The notes beneath the pieces were generated by a model, which worked only from the letters and a program-made list of their open reading frames with translations, was not told where the DNA came from and ran no database searches. From Hordeum vulgare subsp. vulgare (lineage: Eukaryota; Streptophyta; Magnoliopsida; Poales; Poaceae): 64,000 nucleotides of DNA. Positions 1-12,500 of the stretch are shown in pieces. A program made the translations under genes and the position numbers. How positions within the stretch are numbered: the stretch's first letter is position 1; every line of letters begins with the position of its first letter. The stretch lies in NCBI RefSeq assembly GCF_904849725.1, contig NC_058520.1, positions 324,395,186 to 324,459,185 on the forward strand. The letters run 5' to 3'.

Positions 1-415
1 CCCTGGAATCCTTCAACTGTTGCCACCAGATAGATGCTTGCCCCTTCAGCTGGAATGTTGCAAACTTGACGAAATCCTCAGGACGAACATTGCTGCATTC
101 AAAGTGCTTGTTCATGTCGCGGATCCAATCCTCAGGATCAAACGGCTGGTCACAGGAAGTGAAAGTCTTCGGCTGATTTGACAGGAACTGACTCAGATTA
201 GCAAACTGATAGCCACCATGCTGGAAATTGCCTTGCTGCTGATTAATCCTCTCTTGCAACAACCGTATCAACATCTGAGTGTCTGCATTTGTAGCAGCCA
301 TCATCGATTTCCAAGCCTCTACCGGAGGAGGAGGCGGCGGAGGAGGATTCTCCGGAGGAGGAGGTGGTGGCGGCACATCCTCACGCCCTGGATTCTGACG
401 AGATGGTGGAGCCAT
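1..415 (-). CDS. Gypsy gag, N-terminal part (cut by window edge)
   Basis: Read on the minus strand from an ATG at 415, an open frame runs to the window edge (138 codons, no stop). It begins MAPPSRQNPGRED, passes through a proline-rich stretch, and reaches QPFDPEDWIRDMNKHFEC and FQLKGQASIWWQQLKD. The DPEDW...F...QLKGQA..WW pattern is the conserved core of plant Ty3/Gypsy gag (retrotransposon gag domain), the structural protein that forms the virus-like particle. The frame is undamaged as far as it can be seen. The 5' leader, PBS and 5' LTR follow in order to the right (416-6830), so this is the 5' end of a minus-strand element whose pol lies outside the window. Confidence is high for gag and moderate for the exact start codon. 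Confidence 0.9.
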   Translation of the reverse strand, partial: MAPPSRQNPGREDVPPPPPPPENPPPPPPPPVEAWKSMMAATNADTQMLIRLLQERINQQQGNFQHGGYQFANLSQFLSNQPKTFTSCDQPFDPEDWIRDMNKHFECSNVRPEDFVKFATFQLKGQASIWWQQLKDSR

Positions 416-1475
416 CCTGAAGACGGACAACACATTAGCCCACAGAATAAATTGAAGGTATAGCTGAATCAAAAAGGCAGGAATATCTGAACAGGAATAT
501 TAGCATTTGCACTCGAAGAAAATAGTAAGAATGCTTCCTCAAAGTGACGGTCGACAAAATTCTGATTAAGACCACTTGCAAACAAGTATGATCTAGAACT
601 GCTCGGAACAAACATATGATCGAGATTTCATCCGATATCTTCATGGATAAGATCGCACGGGCTCGAATTTACAGTAGCCATCCTATGCAAGGTAGTGCAC
701 ATGACTTACGAAGTATCCCCGAGTCGTAGCGAGCTACAAGGACTCTTTAAGACACAACGAGAACCGTTGTAAGATGACCGTGAACAAACATACCCACTGA
801 ATGTTGAATCCCAACCTCACATCATGCATATGTAGGAAGATTGTCCTATAAGTCACTACTTGATATCCCACCTATGAATTCCCGAAATATCTGGTCATGC
901 AATCTGGTACACGGATACAAGGAGTAATATTCACACGACTCCTATACTAACCCGTCCACTATATCACATCCGTCAACACATAACCAGAATCTCGGACCTT
1001 CATCTACAACAGACCCTCGTGATCACAACGATACAAAGTATGGCAGTACTCCCGAACAATCTGCACCAGTACTGGGGACATCGGGGTTATCTCGCCACGA
1101 CTAGTATTGAAGCAATTACGAACATCATTTGTTCTGAGATACTCAGAAATCTGAATGATGGCGATGTGCGCAAGAATCCCCTGGAGCTCAACTCCCCGGA
1201 ATAAAATCAAGGCAGACAGGAGGCACCAAGACAGAACTCCGTCACATCGATATCATATAGATTTCAAAAATACCCGCGTGATCCTAAAAAAATTGAGCGA
1301 GAAGAGGAGTAGAATTAAGATTTCCTAAGACGGTAACCTCACCAGAGCATGGAAGAGGAGAACAAAGAATCCAACTCTCCGATATAACTAAGACTCAAAA
1401 CATTTTACTAGACTCGACTCGGCCAAGTACGATCACACAAAGGCTCCTATGGTCGTAAGGCTCTGATTACCAACT
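416..1475 (-). other. Untranslated leader of the left Gypsy element
   Basis: About 1.06 kb of non-coding sequence lies between the LTR (right) and gag (left). The part from about 619 to 1475 closely resembles 38150-39010, the leader of the LARD in the right block, including long identical stretches such as the one around 1020-1120. The part next to gag (416-618) is not matched there. Leaders of this kind usually hold primer-binding and RNA-packaging signals, but no packaging signal can be proven by eye. Confidence 0.75.
1459..1472 (-). other. Primer-binding site (degenerate, Met-tRNA type)
   Basis: Minus-strand TGGTAATCAGAGCC lies three bases inside the LTR boundary at 1476. It matches the initiator-Met-tRNA-type PBS TGGTATCAGAGC apart from one extra base. 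The same PBS without the insertion is at 38996-39007 in the LARD. Confidence 0.75.
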
Positions 1476-4400
1476 TGTATCGACTAAGATGCCGTCCTTT
1501 CCGATTTAGGGAACGAGGCCCCAAAATGGAAAGAAGCGCATCTAAGCGTTTCGCAAGCACGATAACATAGCACATACATAATAATAGAATGACAAATAGG
1601 GATTCACCTGCCATCTCATAAATAATATCAGAGTTTACATCACACATTTATTCAAATAAGGTAGTTCCGCTACGGACTACATAACATGAGAAAAGGCTAT
1701 GCTACCCTGCATTCTTGCCCACGATCACGACCATGCCTCAGTCTTCTGGATAGTTCACGTACAAGCGGTCCTTCTCCTCATCGTACTGCCACGCTAGCTG
1801 CGTGCCATCGGGATCACCTGTGTCGGGCGTACCTGTACCTGTTGGGGTTTGAAGTAATTTGTGAGCCACGGGGACTCGGCAATCTATGACCTCGGTGCCA
1901 CAACTAGTCAAGTTATTAGGTAAGGAGGTTCAGTGTTTAGGTTGCAACATCCTAAGCATATATTGTGGCTAACTTACGTAGAACAAGTATTGAAGGTGGT
2001 CTACGCTAGGGGTCGATGATTAGCTGATCACTAAGTGATCCTGAACACCTACCTATGTCAATCATAACCCCACCGTGTTCCCGATCGAAGAGAGGTCTTC
2101 GAAGGGGACAGTCACAGTTACGAACATAGTTCGCAATTTTATTAGATTAGGTTCAAGTTATCTATAACCGGATGTTAACAAATATTCCAAGTTGCCACAT
2201 AACCGCGGGCACGACTTTCCGAAAGATTAAACCCTGCAGGGGTGCTCCAACTAGTCCATCACAAACGGTCACAGGCCACAAAGTAATCCTCTATCACGAA
2301 TCTCGTGATCTCGTCGGATTCCTTAGAGGAAAACCTCAACTCTGGGGAGAACCAAAGCTTCACCGGGATTCCTATACGCAAGATATATCGCTAAGGTAAG
2401 ACAAGACTAGCAGGACCTCCTGTCATGTCAACGACCCCAATAAGAGCCGCGTATCCCAGTCTCAGGACACGAGGATGAGCGACGCGTACAGTGGCCTGAT
2501 AGAAATCTCTCAAGTTGCCCTGAGTTGGCCCCGCACATTGCTCTGGTTTGGACCAACACTCATGAGGAGCACTGGCCCGGGTTGTTGATTAATTCCTCGG
2601 GGTAGCTATTCCCTATGCAGTTTATTATTAAGTGAAAAGCAAATTAACACCAATGTTGGGTCCTGCCGGACAAGTCTTAACACTACGCGATTTATCAAGG
2701 GGGTCCCCATAACAACCCCGAACGTGTTAGGAGCAATCAGTTATGGAATCAAACACCGGTAGCCGGTAACTATGGCAGCAATAACGGAACAAAACACCTG
2801 GCAAAAGGCTAGGACTTTTGTTATTTACCAAGTATATAGGTGCATTAAATAAATAACAGATTTAACATAATGATATCAACTCATGTTATCACATGAGACA
2901 AATGCACCTGCAACTAGCAACGCTAACATTAGAAGCTGAGCAAAGCCTACTTAGCCATTCAATATTTGCTAGGAGGGGAAAAGTGTTTGGGTTTCATGGC
3001 AATATCAGGAGGCAATTGTTTCAGTGGTACGCAGCAAGCATATGACGAAAGAAACGTGAATATAGCATAACAAGTCTAGAGATGGAATCTAGGTCATATC
3101 ATCTTGCCTGTGACGTCCTCAGCTTGGAACTGCTCTTGTTCGTCCTGCACGTACTCTCCCGGATCCACGTACTCGTTCTCCGATCCTGGTGCTACCCAAC
3201 ATAAAAATAGCATCCAATGAACAACAGCACAACAAGATGCAACAAGCACATGATGCATGAGATGAAAATGAACATGCATCTCTATTCTAGTCACATGCAC
3301 ATGCATGAGAAGAAAATACAAGCTCCTGGACAGAACTGCACTCTAAGCTATCTTGACATGCATGAGGATGTCATGAACGGATGCGTCACGCGAAAACGAT
3401 GCAAAAACATATAAAGAACGTTAAAAACGGAGCTACGAATCAACCGGAAACAACGAAACAAGAAATGAAGTCCTACGCATCAAATCCATCACAACACACT
3501 CCAATGGGATACTTCTGGTATTCCCAGGTTACCAAATCACAAAAACAACAAGTAAGGATGGGGTGGTGCAAGGAATATCACCACACCATCAACTATGCAT
3601 TCACAAGCATCAAAACATCAAAACTATACATTCTGTCCCAAACAGCAACATAGCAGTTTGAGGGCTACATGCAAAGCACCTAAAGCCACTCAAATGTTCC
3701 AAATAAGATATGTGGCAGAAGCTATTCAAAATCTCTACAAGCATGCGCAAAAAGATAATACAAAGGAGTTTTCAGCTGCTAACTTGGACAAAAATATCAG
3801 TTTTCAGGGACTTAGTGAAAATCTCAGTTTCTCACTAGTTGTTTATGCTCTGAAGCATTTTGATAGCACCTAAAACAGTATCTACAGGAAGCCAAATGGA
3901 ACGAAAATTGACAGAGAGCTAGACAAACAGAAAAGCTACAACTTCTCAGTTAATTGCAGGGGCTGATTCCCAACACATAAACTTCTACAAGCACAACTAC
4001 ATGGGAAGAAAATAATAGTAGTTTCTCAAACTTAGTGAAAATCATAGATTTTCACTAAACTGGAATTTTCAGCCACATGCCTACTTTAACTAGGCACAAC
4101 ATGCACATATGAATTCCTAAGCATAAAACAAAACCAACATGCTATAGTGGGGTTCACCCTCTACTGCCACAACAAGGATTCAACCTCTTGGGCTCATCAC
4201 ATCACATGGAACCAAGCTCTAAACATTGAACAAATCAGCAATATGACATTCCCAGGAATTGTTCCAAAGTGGAATCTGAACCCACCATTGGATTCCTGGG
4301 ATGATTCTACCCCAAAAACATACATAATACATAGGCACTTGCATAGAACAAATGGGCACAAACTTGAAAGGAAATTCTACATGGAATCACATATAGGTGA

Positions 4401-5055
4401 ATAGTGCATCATCACATGTGCTTTTCACTAGATTAACACCTACACATCCACTTGCACATGCCCACCACACCAAGGGAGCACATGAGGGGTAGACCTCATG
4501 TTCATGTGCCTTAGCACACCAACACACACTCACATACCTCAAGCACACAAATAATAAGCACCTACACATGCTAATTATTAAACACACACTATCTTACACT
4601 CATGTCAAGTATTCCTAGACCTACACATACAACTTGCACATGTGCTTATCAAGGCACATCATGCCTTGGGCATGAGTGAGACACACACACACAAGCACAC
4701 ACATCATCACATGAACTCCTGCACTCACACACAAAGTATGTGGGGGGGGATCCATACACACTCACATACACTCACTTGCACTAACTAGTGCTCAAGATCA
4801 TCACCCATGAGCACAAGTATCACACACACATCATCACCGCACTACACACATTCTAAACACACTCACATACATGTTATCTTGATCCACCTACACTAGCACA
4901 AAAATCTCTACACGTGCACTTCTACCATGCTAGCAACAAATACTAGGAACACCTACTGTTGAGAGCTAAAAATAAATACTACATGACGTGCCAAGATTAC
5001 CACAGCAAGTATGCAAGTGAACAAATGCAAAACGGAAAAGAAAGAGACAAAAAAA

Positions 5056-5152
5056 TATAAAAGGTTTGGGGGGATTCGAACCCCAAACCTGCTGGCATAC
5101 CCAGTGAATCAACACCATTGCTCTACTGCTCATTCCCTTGACAGAACACGGG
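5056..5152 (-). other. tRNA-like module 2 inside the Gypsy LTR
   Basis: On the minus strand, TAGAGCAATGG (one mismatch to the A-box) is followed about 33 bases later by GGTTCGAATCC, a perfect B-box. The 3' part forms a perfect 9-bp hairpin, GGTTTGGGG with CCCCAAACC (5063-5089), followed by TTTTATATTTTTT. It shares GTGTTGAT and nearby blocks with module 1, which suggests a tandem duplication. It could also be a tRNA-derived SINE head. Confidence 0.6.
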
Positions 5153-5214
5153 AGGCTCGCAAGGTAAGCAGACTCTCCTGCGCTACTGCTCCCGAAAATC
5201 AAATAAAAAAAAGG

Positions 5215-5292
5215 GTGGCGATGCGGGACTCGAACCCACGACATGCCAGATCAACACACCATACTGCAAACCACTACACTGCGCTACGAAAC
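5215..5292 (-). other. tRNA-like module 1 inside the Gypsy LTR
   Basis: On the minus strand, an A-box-like TAGCGCAGTGTAGTGG is followed about 40 bases later by GGGTTCGAGTCCC (B-box consensus GGTTCGANTCC). The T-arm pairs as GTGGG/CCCGC. A run of eight T follows almost at once, as in an RNA polymerase III terminator. The acceptor strand after the T-arm has no good partner upstream, so this is a tRNA-like or decayed tRNA sequence and not a convincing functional tRNA gene. Confidence 0.6.
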
Positions 5293-5998
5293 TTGACAGA
5301 ACAGGGGGAATTAACAAGGTAACCTACACCACAGCATAGATCGCCCTGCTCTGCTCTACACAGAGGGACGACGGAAGCAACGCCACCAGAGCATGCCTTC
5401 TACCACTACTGCTGCTCTACGCCGCGGGGATCATCCACTCTACCACTACCGATCTGTGGAAGCCCCTGCTCTGCTACTCTGCACAAGCCCGAGCACACCC
5501 ACACAAAGAACACACATGCACATCCGGCCGTTCTCTTCTTTGATCAGAGAAGCACGACAATGAGCCTTGGCCGCATCTACACATGGAGAAGGGAGGAAGA
5601 GAGCTAGGCTCACCAAGGGGAATGAGTGGAGAGGTCCGATCGAAGGAAGGAGCCTAAATAAGAACCGGAGCCGATCTGCTGCAGAACCGAAGCAGAACCG
5701 ACGCACGGGTACGGGACCGCCGGGAACGCGCCGGAGACGAGGTCCTGCCCGTCGTTGTGGTCGCTCCCCGACCTCAACGGCAACGGGAATGGAACGGGAG
5801 GCCTTCCCCGAGCTCCCTGACATGCTGGCCGGCGCCGGAGGTGATGGATGCGCGGTGGATGATGGCGGCGCACTACTGCTCTCTCTCTCTGCTACCTGAT
5901 CTACAGAGAGCTTACCTGGGGAGGAAGAAGGAGATGGAGGAGAGGTGGTGGCGCTAGGAGGGGGACGCGGAACCCTAGGCACTCGGGAACGCACGCCA

Positions 5999-6010
5999 AG
6001 GATAAATAGG
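5999..6010 (-). promoter_or_regulatory. Candidate TATA box of the left Gypsy LTR
   Basis: Minus-strand CCCTATTTATCC lies just upstream (element sense) of the GC-rich leader. It has the same position relative to the GC-rich block as the TATA box in the LARD LTR (43362-43371). This is inference from position and sequence only. Confidence 0.45.
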
Positions 6011-6830
6011 GGCCTCGACGTCCGTGAGCCTCACGGCGTCGCTCGCTCTCTCACTGAAGTTCTGATGGAAAGCATGCACAAGGACGACGGCGTCAGGAGG
6101 AAGGGGATGGATGCGCTAGGTGGGCTCTCGCTGGGGAACAGAGAGAAGAGATGGGCCTCGGGAGGGGGTGAGAGGCCCATGCTGGCACCTGATAAGGGAA
6201 AAGAAACCCACTGGGATTTCTTATTTAACCAACACCAGCAAAAGAAAAAATAAATACACAGGCTAAACTGTTGATGCTAAAAATAAAGAAAAAATACCCC
6301 TGGTCATAAGGAATTATGACCTATTTAAATAAAATGGAAAAGGAATATTTGGAGCAATAAATATTTACAAAACAGAATTTAATTCTGTGTTTTGTGATTA
6401 TTTGCACCACAAAAACACAGCCTCAAAACACTAAATGCATATCATCACATCCACCACAAAACATACTAAAACATGGGCACTTTTGAGTCAAGGATGGAAC
6501 AAGTGAATCTAGAGCTTGAGAAAATAGAGAAGGGGAGTTTTTGAATCCTATTGCAAACTACCATAGAGCTTCCTACTTTCAAACAACAATATTCCACATC
6601 ATCTCACTTATCACCATCACCTCAACACATCACATACCCTACATCACATGGATTCACAAGGCAACAAACACAAGACATGGAATGATAAGGATGCATGCAT
6701 GCAAAGGGAAACATGACAAGGGAAGCATCACATGAAATAACACATGCATTGAACTCTCATTGAAATGACAATATGGACCCACATACAGAAGGTTCCAAAT
6801 AAGGCAAGTTACACTCTTGGGGCATTACCA

Positions 6831-7574
6831 TAATTTATGCCAAAGGGGGAGAAATATCAAAGTATCAAAGCTTCCATTCAATGAACCTATTTATAGGGGA
6901 GAAATATCACCATGAAGCTTATACAAAAGAGGGAGAAACAACACTAAGGGGAGATATAAATATTAAGGGGGAGAGAGATAAATATGGCTTTATTGGTTTG
7001 AACTTATTTTCCCTACCTACTCCCAATATCTACATGCTATGATTCAGGGGGAGAGGAAACCTTACATATTCATCTTTAGGGGAGAAAAGTTCTTGTTCTT
7101 TGGAGACATATCCTTTTATCAAAACCTATCTTCAATATGTCTTCAATTTCTTGGTATTTTTAGGCTCTTTGCATCTTTACAACAGGGTAGTTTTGTGTTA
7201 TCTAGCATTTGTTTTCCCAAGTGTACTCCTATGTCAAGACGCTCAAGATCCTCAAGGTAAGTATATGCATCATATCCTTGTTCATGATGACCTCTTGTTT
7301 CTTGCACATACTGTGTGCAAGAGGGAGTCTTGAACATGGAACTTCTTCACTTACATATGTTTGATGCATATAATCAGGATGTCTATGACTTGTCTTGTCC
7401 TTCTACCTTGTGTGTGTCCATGCATTCCAAAGCAACTATCCTTTAAAAAGGAATTGCACATATTTAGGGGGAGCTTGTACTAGTCACGTTTCTTTCAAAG
7501 CTGTCATATCCTTATGATTATCTTTATTTGAAACTTTGATTGTATGTTGTCACCGATTACCAAAAGGGGGAGGT
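6831..7574 (+). mobile_element. Internal 3' end of a Copia element
   Basis: Non-coding, plus-strand sequence with repeated AAGGGGGAGA-type tracts (6841, 6903, 6930, 6976, 7037) leads into a polypurine tract, AAAAGGGGGAGG, at 7562-7573 directly before the 3' LTR. The 5' side is missing because the left Gypsy element inserted here. No intact Copia coding sequence is present. Confidence 0.75.
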
Positions 7575-9098
7575 TGAAAGCACATATGCTCCCTCGGCGA
7601 TTTTGATAATTCATGAAAACATACATTGTCTCTTGGACTAACACTTTTACCTAGATATTTTAGGAAAAGTCCATGGAGAGCTATGGCTTAAGGTTTATGT
7701 GGAGATGCCCCTGGATGCAAGAAAGGAACAATATTGGCTCAAGCTTCAAGCTAGAAGATTCTTCATTTTATATTTGTGAGAAATCACTTTTGAGTCCATA
7801 GGAAAGTCAATAATATTAAAAGGGGGTGAGGTAGTAAAATGAACTGATTGCTCAAATGCTCAAAGTTAGCCACCAAAACACTGAGTCATTTTTCCCACAT
7901 ATCCACTCTGTTAAGATCCACATTCACAAATTCGGTGTCACCAACACTTCCATATCGGACCCACCGAGTTTGACCTCAGACAGAAACCCTAGCCATCCCA
8001 CCAAATCGGTGCAACCGAAACCAAGTGGGCGCTACCGAGTTTAGTGTGACCAACATTCTGTTGCCAAGATACACAAAATCGGAATTTTCGAGTTTGAGTA
8101 TTGGTGCCACCGAGTTTGGCTATCTGACCGTTAGTCACCTTTTCGGTGCCACTGAGTTTCATATATTGGTCTCGCCGAGATTCAAAAGTTCACACCTTTG
8201 TGCTAATCGGTACCACCGAGTTTTCAACTTTGGTGTCACCGAGTTTGCCCTTTTGTGTGTAACAGTTAGATTTTGGCTGCTGCCTATATATACCCCTTTA
8301 CCCACCTCTCATTCATGGGAGAATCACTCAAAACACACACTTCATTGCCAGATCCATTTTCTGAAAGAGAACCGCCTACTCATGTGTTGAGACCAAGATA
8401 TTCCAATCATATCATTTGAAACTTGATCTCTAGCCTCCCCAAACTGCTTTCCACCAAATCAACCTCTCCTATCTATGCATATTCTGTGAGAGAGTGATTT
8501 TTGTTGAGGAGACTATCTTTAGAAGCACAAGAGAAAGGAGTTCATTGATCTACCACATCTATTACATTTTGGAGGGTGGTGCCTCCAAGATTGGTTAGGT
8601 GTCGCTTGGGAGCCTCCTACTTCGTGTTGTGTAGTTGAACCAAGATGTTTGTAAGGGCAAGGAGATCGCCTACTTTGTGAAGATCTACCGTGAATAAGTC
8701 TAGTCCTCCGTGGACAGAAGCCGTGGTGGAATAGACAAGGCCTCTTCTTTGTGGACCCTCCATGGGTAGATCCCTCCATGGACTCTCGCGACCGTTACCC
8801 TCCGTGGGTTGAAGTCTCCACTAACATGGACATACGATAGCACCACCTATCGAAACCATGCCAAAAATCATCGTGTCAACCTCATGCGTTTGATCTTCCT
8901 AACCTCTACTCCTTTACATATGCAAAGTCTTTACTTTTCCACTGCTATATATGTTGACTAGCATGTGTAGGGTGCACTAGACTTGTTAGAACTACTGAAT
9001 TTCTTCCCTCCTAGAATTCAGGTTAGGCTAGAAATTTTATCTTGACAAGTAGTCTATTCACCCCCCCCCCTCTAGACACATCTTCTATGGATCCCTCA
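7575..9098 (+). mobile_element. 3' LTR of the Copia element (1524 bp)
   Basis: It starts TGAAAGCACATATGCTCCC right after the polypurine tract and ends ATCCCTCA, followed by LINE coding sequence. It matches the 1523-bp 5' LTR at 51676-53198 across its length, which fixes both ends. It carries many short palindromic units of the form CGGTG-N-CACCG between 7930 and 8250, and a poly-C run at 9060. It resembles Triticeae SIRE-type Copia LTRs; the family name is not certain. Confidence 0.85.
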
Positions 9099-9508
9099 AA
9101 GGGCTCAAAGCTGACCCCTGATGCAGTCCTATCTTAATCGGGAAGTCATCAGTATCGCCATCACATGTTCGAACACTTGTCACAACATTATTGTACAAGT
9201 CCTTGATGAGGGTAATGTACTTTGCTCGGACTTTGTGTTTCTCCAAGGCCCACCACATAACATTCCATGGTACCTTATCATAGGCCTTCTCCAAGTTAAT
9301 GAACACCATATGAAGGTCCTTCTTTTGCTCCATATGTCTCTCCATAAGTTGTCGTACCAAGAAAATGACTTCCATGGTCGACCTTCCACGCATGAAACCA
9401 AACTGAATTTTGATCACGCTTGTCATTCTTCTTAAGCGATGCTCAAAGACTCTCTTCCATAGCTTTATTGTATGGCTCGTCAGTTTAATTCTACGATAAT
9501 TAGTACAA
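9099..9508 (-). pseudogene. LINE reverse-transcriptase fragment (part 2)
   Basis: The minus-strand frame shows plant non-LTR RT motifs in order: CTNYRRIKL, FGFMRGRSTMEVIFL, INLEKAYDKVPWNVMWWAL and GLHQGSALSP. It ends abruptly at 9099 where the Copia 3' LTR begins, so the catalytic DD motif and everything after it are missing. Upstream it is split from its continuation at 12757-12826 by the tandem element at 9509-12747. It encodes no working enzyme here. Confidence 0.88.
9500..9508. repeat. Left copy of 9-bp flanking duplication
   Basis: TTAGTACAA here and at 12748-12756 flank the tandem element. The LINE coding sequence needs it only once, so one copy was created by the insertion. Confidence 0.75.
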
Positions 9509-12500
9509 CTAGCAAAAGGGACCGTGCATTGCAATGGGAGAAAAAAATACCACACGCTTTTAATCTTTTTATAATCATTTTGATTTATTAAAATAATAAG
9601 CTAACTAACTAATGTAGTCAGTCCTATCCTATTTTATTGAGAAATCAACCCGTCCATTGTTAATTCCATCATGATGAGAAATTGAGCGGGACAAGCAAAG
9701 CAAAACAAGGAGGCTACGTGAATTGATCAATGGACTGTTATCTTATTTCACTCATGGGGTAGAGAATGTGGGATCAGATGACAAACTGAAGGTGGTGTTC
9801 CATTCTCTGTCTCTACAACAATACAATCTTACATTCAATACATTCATTCATCAGCAAACAAATCCCCACAAAATAAAATTTCTTGCCGGTTCTTGGCACA
9901 CGGTTGGAGGCATGGGGAGGGGATCTCACCAGATGATGAGTTATTGCCGGAGGAGGGGATACGATGAGGGGAGCAAGGGTTAGGCACCTCTATCTGGCCA
10001 TAAGGGGTCGCCGTTACCGCGCCATAACCTCGGAGTTCCCCGTGTGAGCCATGGAGGCCCGCCTCCACCTGCAAGTACTTCGCTCCGCCGCGCCTTATTC
10101 GCTCGCCGCCGCCGTTCTGCATCGAGCAGACGCATCATCCCCAGTCACTGTAGCTGTCGTGTTGATTTGATCCAGAAGCTGTGCTCGAGCGCCGAAATGG
10201 CGGCAGCAAGCGGGCAGAGGTACGGCCGCGGAGGTGGGTGGGTTGAGATCGACAACAGTGGTGGTTGAGGTCGGCCGCGGCGACGAGTGGTGTGGCAGCG
10301 GCCTGGGCACAGGCCAGGGTGGACCAGGGTCAACGCGATGCGCTCGAGCGCCGCAACAGGGGCAGTGAGCGGGGAGAGGTACGGCCGCGGAGGCGGGTGG
10401 GTTGAGATCGGCAGCGGTGGCGGTTGAGGTCGGCCGTGGCGGCGAGTGGTGTGGCGGCGGTCTGGGCACAGGCCAGGGTGGCCCAGGGTCGACGAGAGGA
10501 GGCGATGCGTACGGGTATAATTTTTGCAGCGAATCATATTTTCTTTTGCATTGCAGATAAATGATGGAGCACAGGTTGAATAACAAAAATTACAAGGTTT
10601 TTTTATAAAAATATCGCGGTGGATTTTCCGACGGAAGCAATAGCCGTTTTATTATTATAGCAAAAGGGCCCGTGCGTTGCAACGGGAGAAAAAATATCAC
10701 CCGCTTTTAATCTTTTTATAATTATTTTGCTTTATTAAAATAAGAAGCTAACTAACTAATGTAGTCAGTCCTATCCTATTTTGTTGAGAAATCAACCCGT
10801 CCATTGTTAATTCCACCATGATGAGAAATTGAGCGGAACAAGCAAAGCAAAACAAAGAGGCTACGTGAATTGATCAATGGACTGTTATCTTATTTCACTC
10901 ATGGGGTAGAGAATATGGGATCAGATGACAAACTGAAGGTGGTGTTCCATTCTCTGTCTCTACAACAATGCAATCTTACATTCAATACATTCATTCATCA
11001 GCAAACAAATCTCCACAAAACAAAATTTCTTGCCGGTGCTTGGCACACGGTTGGAGGCATGGGGAGGGGATCTCATCAGATGATGAGTTCCTGCCGGAGG
11101 AGGGGATACGATGAGGGGAGCAAGGGTTAGGCGCCTCTATCTGGCCATAAGGAGTCGCCGTTGCCGCGCCATAACCTCGGAGTTCCCCGTGTGAGCCATG
11201 GAGGCCCGCCTCCACCTGCAAGTACTTTGCTCCGCCGCGCCTTATCCGCGCGCCGTCGCCGTTCTGCATCGAGCAGACGCATCATCCCCGGTCACTATAG
11301 CTGTCGCGTTGATTTGATCCAGAAGCTGTGCCCGAGCACCGAAACGGGGGCAGAAGCGGGCAGAGGTACGGCCGCGGAGGCTGGTGGGTTTAGATCGACA
11401 GCAGTGGTGGTTGAGGTCGGCCGCGGCGGCGATTGGTGTGGCAGCGGCGTGGGCACAGGTCAGGGTGGACCAGGATCGACGCGATGTGCTCGAGCGCCGC
11501 AACGAGGGCAGTGAGCGGGGAGAGGTACGGCCGCGGAGGCGGGTGGGTTGAGATCGGCAGCGGTGGCGGTTGAGGTCGGCCGCGGCGGCCTGGGCACAGG
11601 CTACGGTGGCCCAGGGTCGACGGGAGGAGGCGGCCCGTGCGTTGCAACGGGAGAAAAAAATACCACACGCTTTTAATCTTTTTATAATATTTTGATTTAT
11701 TAAAATAAGAAGCTAACTAACTAATGTAGTCAGTCATATCCTATTTTGTTGAGAAATCAACTCGTCCATTGTTAATTCCACCATGATGAGAAATTGAGCG
11801 GGACAAGCAAAGCAAAACAAAGAGGCTACGTGAATTGATCAATGGAATGTTATCTTATTTCACTCATGGGGTAGAGAATGCGGGATCAGATGACAAACTG
11901 AAGGTGGTGTTCCATTCTCTGTCTCTACAACAATACAATCTTACAATGAATACATTCATTCATCAGCAAACAAATCCACACAAAACAAAATTTCTTGTCG
12001 GTGCTTGGCACACGGTTGGAGGCATGGGAAGGGGATCTCACCAGATGATGAGTTTCTGCCGGAGGAGGGGATATGATGAGGGGAGCAAGGGTTAGGCGCC
12101 TCTATCTGGCCATAAGTAGTCGCCGTTGCCGCGTCATAACCTCGGAGTTCCCCGTGTGAGCCATGGAGGCCCGCCTCCACCTGCAAGTACTTTGCTCCGC
12201 CGCACCGCCGCCGTTCTGCATCGAGCAGACGCATCATCCCCAGTCACTCTAGCTGTCGCATTGATTTGATCCAGAAGTTGTGCTCGAGCGCCGAAACGGA
12301 GGCAGCAAGCGGGTAGAGGTACGGCCGCGGAGGCGGGTGGGTTGAGATCGACAACAGTGGTGGTTGAGGTCGGCCGCGGCGGCGAGTGGTGTTGCAGCGG
12401 CCTGGGCACAGGCCAGGGTGGACCAGGGTCGACGGGATGCGCTCGAGCGCTGCAACGGGGGCAGTGAGAGGGGAGAGGTACGGCCGTGGAGGCGGGTGGG

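Larger units (their letters stand above)
1476..6830 (-). mobile_element. 5' LTR of the left Gypsy element (5355 bp)
   Basis: On the element's own strand the LTR runs from TGGTAATGCCCC (6830) to a CA terminus next to the PBS (1476). The right edge abuts Copia internal sequence (AAAGGGGGAG tracts), giving a clean insertion boundary; the candidate TSD is TAATT at 6831-6835, with its partner outside the window. The PBS-proximal part (about 1480-3250) resembles the LARD LTR piecewise, while the U3 side is different. A GC-rich stretch (5400-6200) follows the presumed TATA site. ORFs inside the LTR look like chance frames. At more than 5 kb this is very long for an LTR. Confidence 0.82.

Noticed and set aside
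1019..1204. Plus-strand 61-codon frame (MITTIQSMAVLPNN...), also conserved at 38428-38919
   Set aside because: It is antisense to both retroelements and lies in their shared leader. Its conservation is explained by nucleotide similarity of the leaders; no domain is recognisable.
5056..5292. Functional tRNA genes
   Set aside because: B-boxes and T runs are good, but the acceptor stems do not pair properly, so they are reported as tRNA-like only.
5446..6253. ORFs of 100-180 codons in the left Gypsy LTR
   Set aside because: They lie in the GC-rich part downstream of the LTR TATA box, on both strands, without domains.
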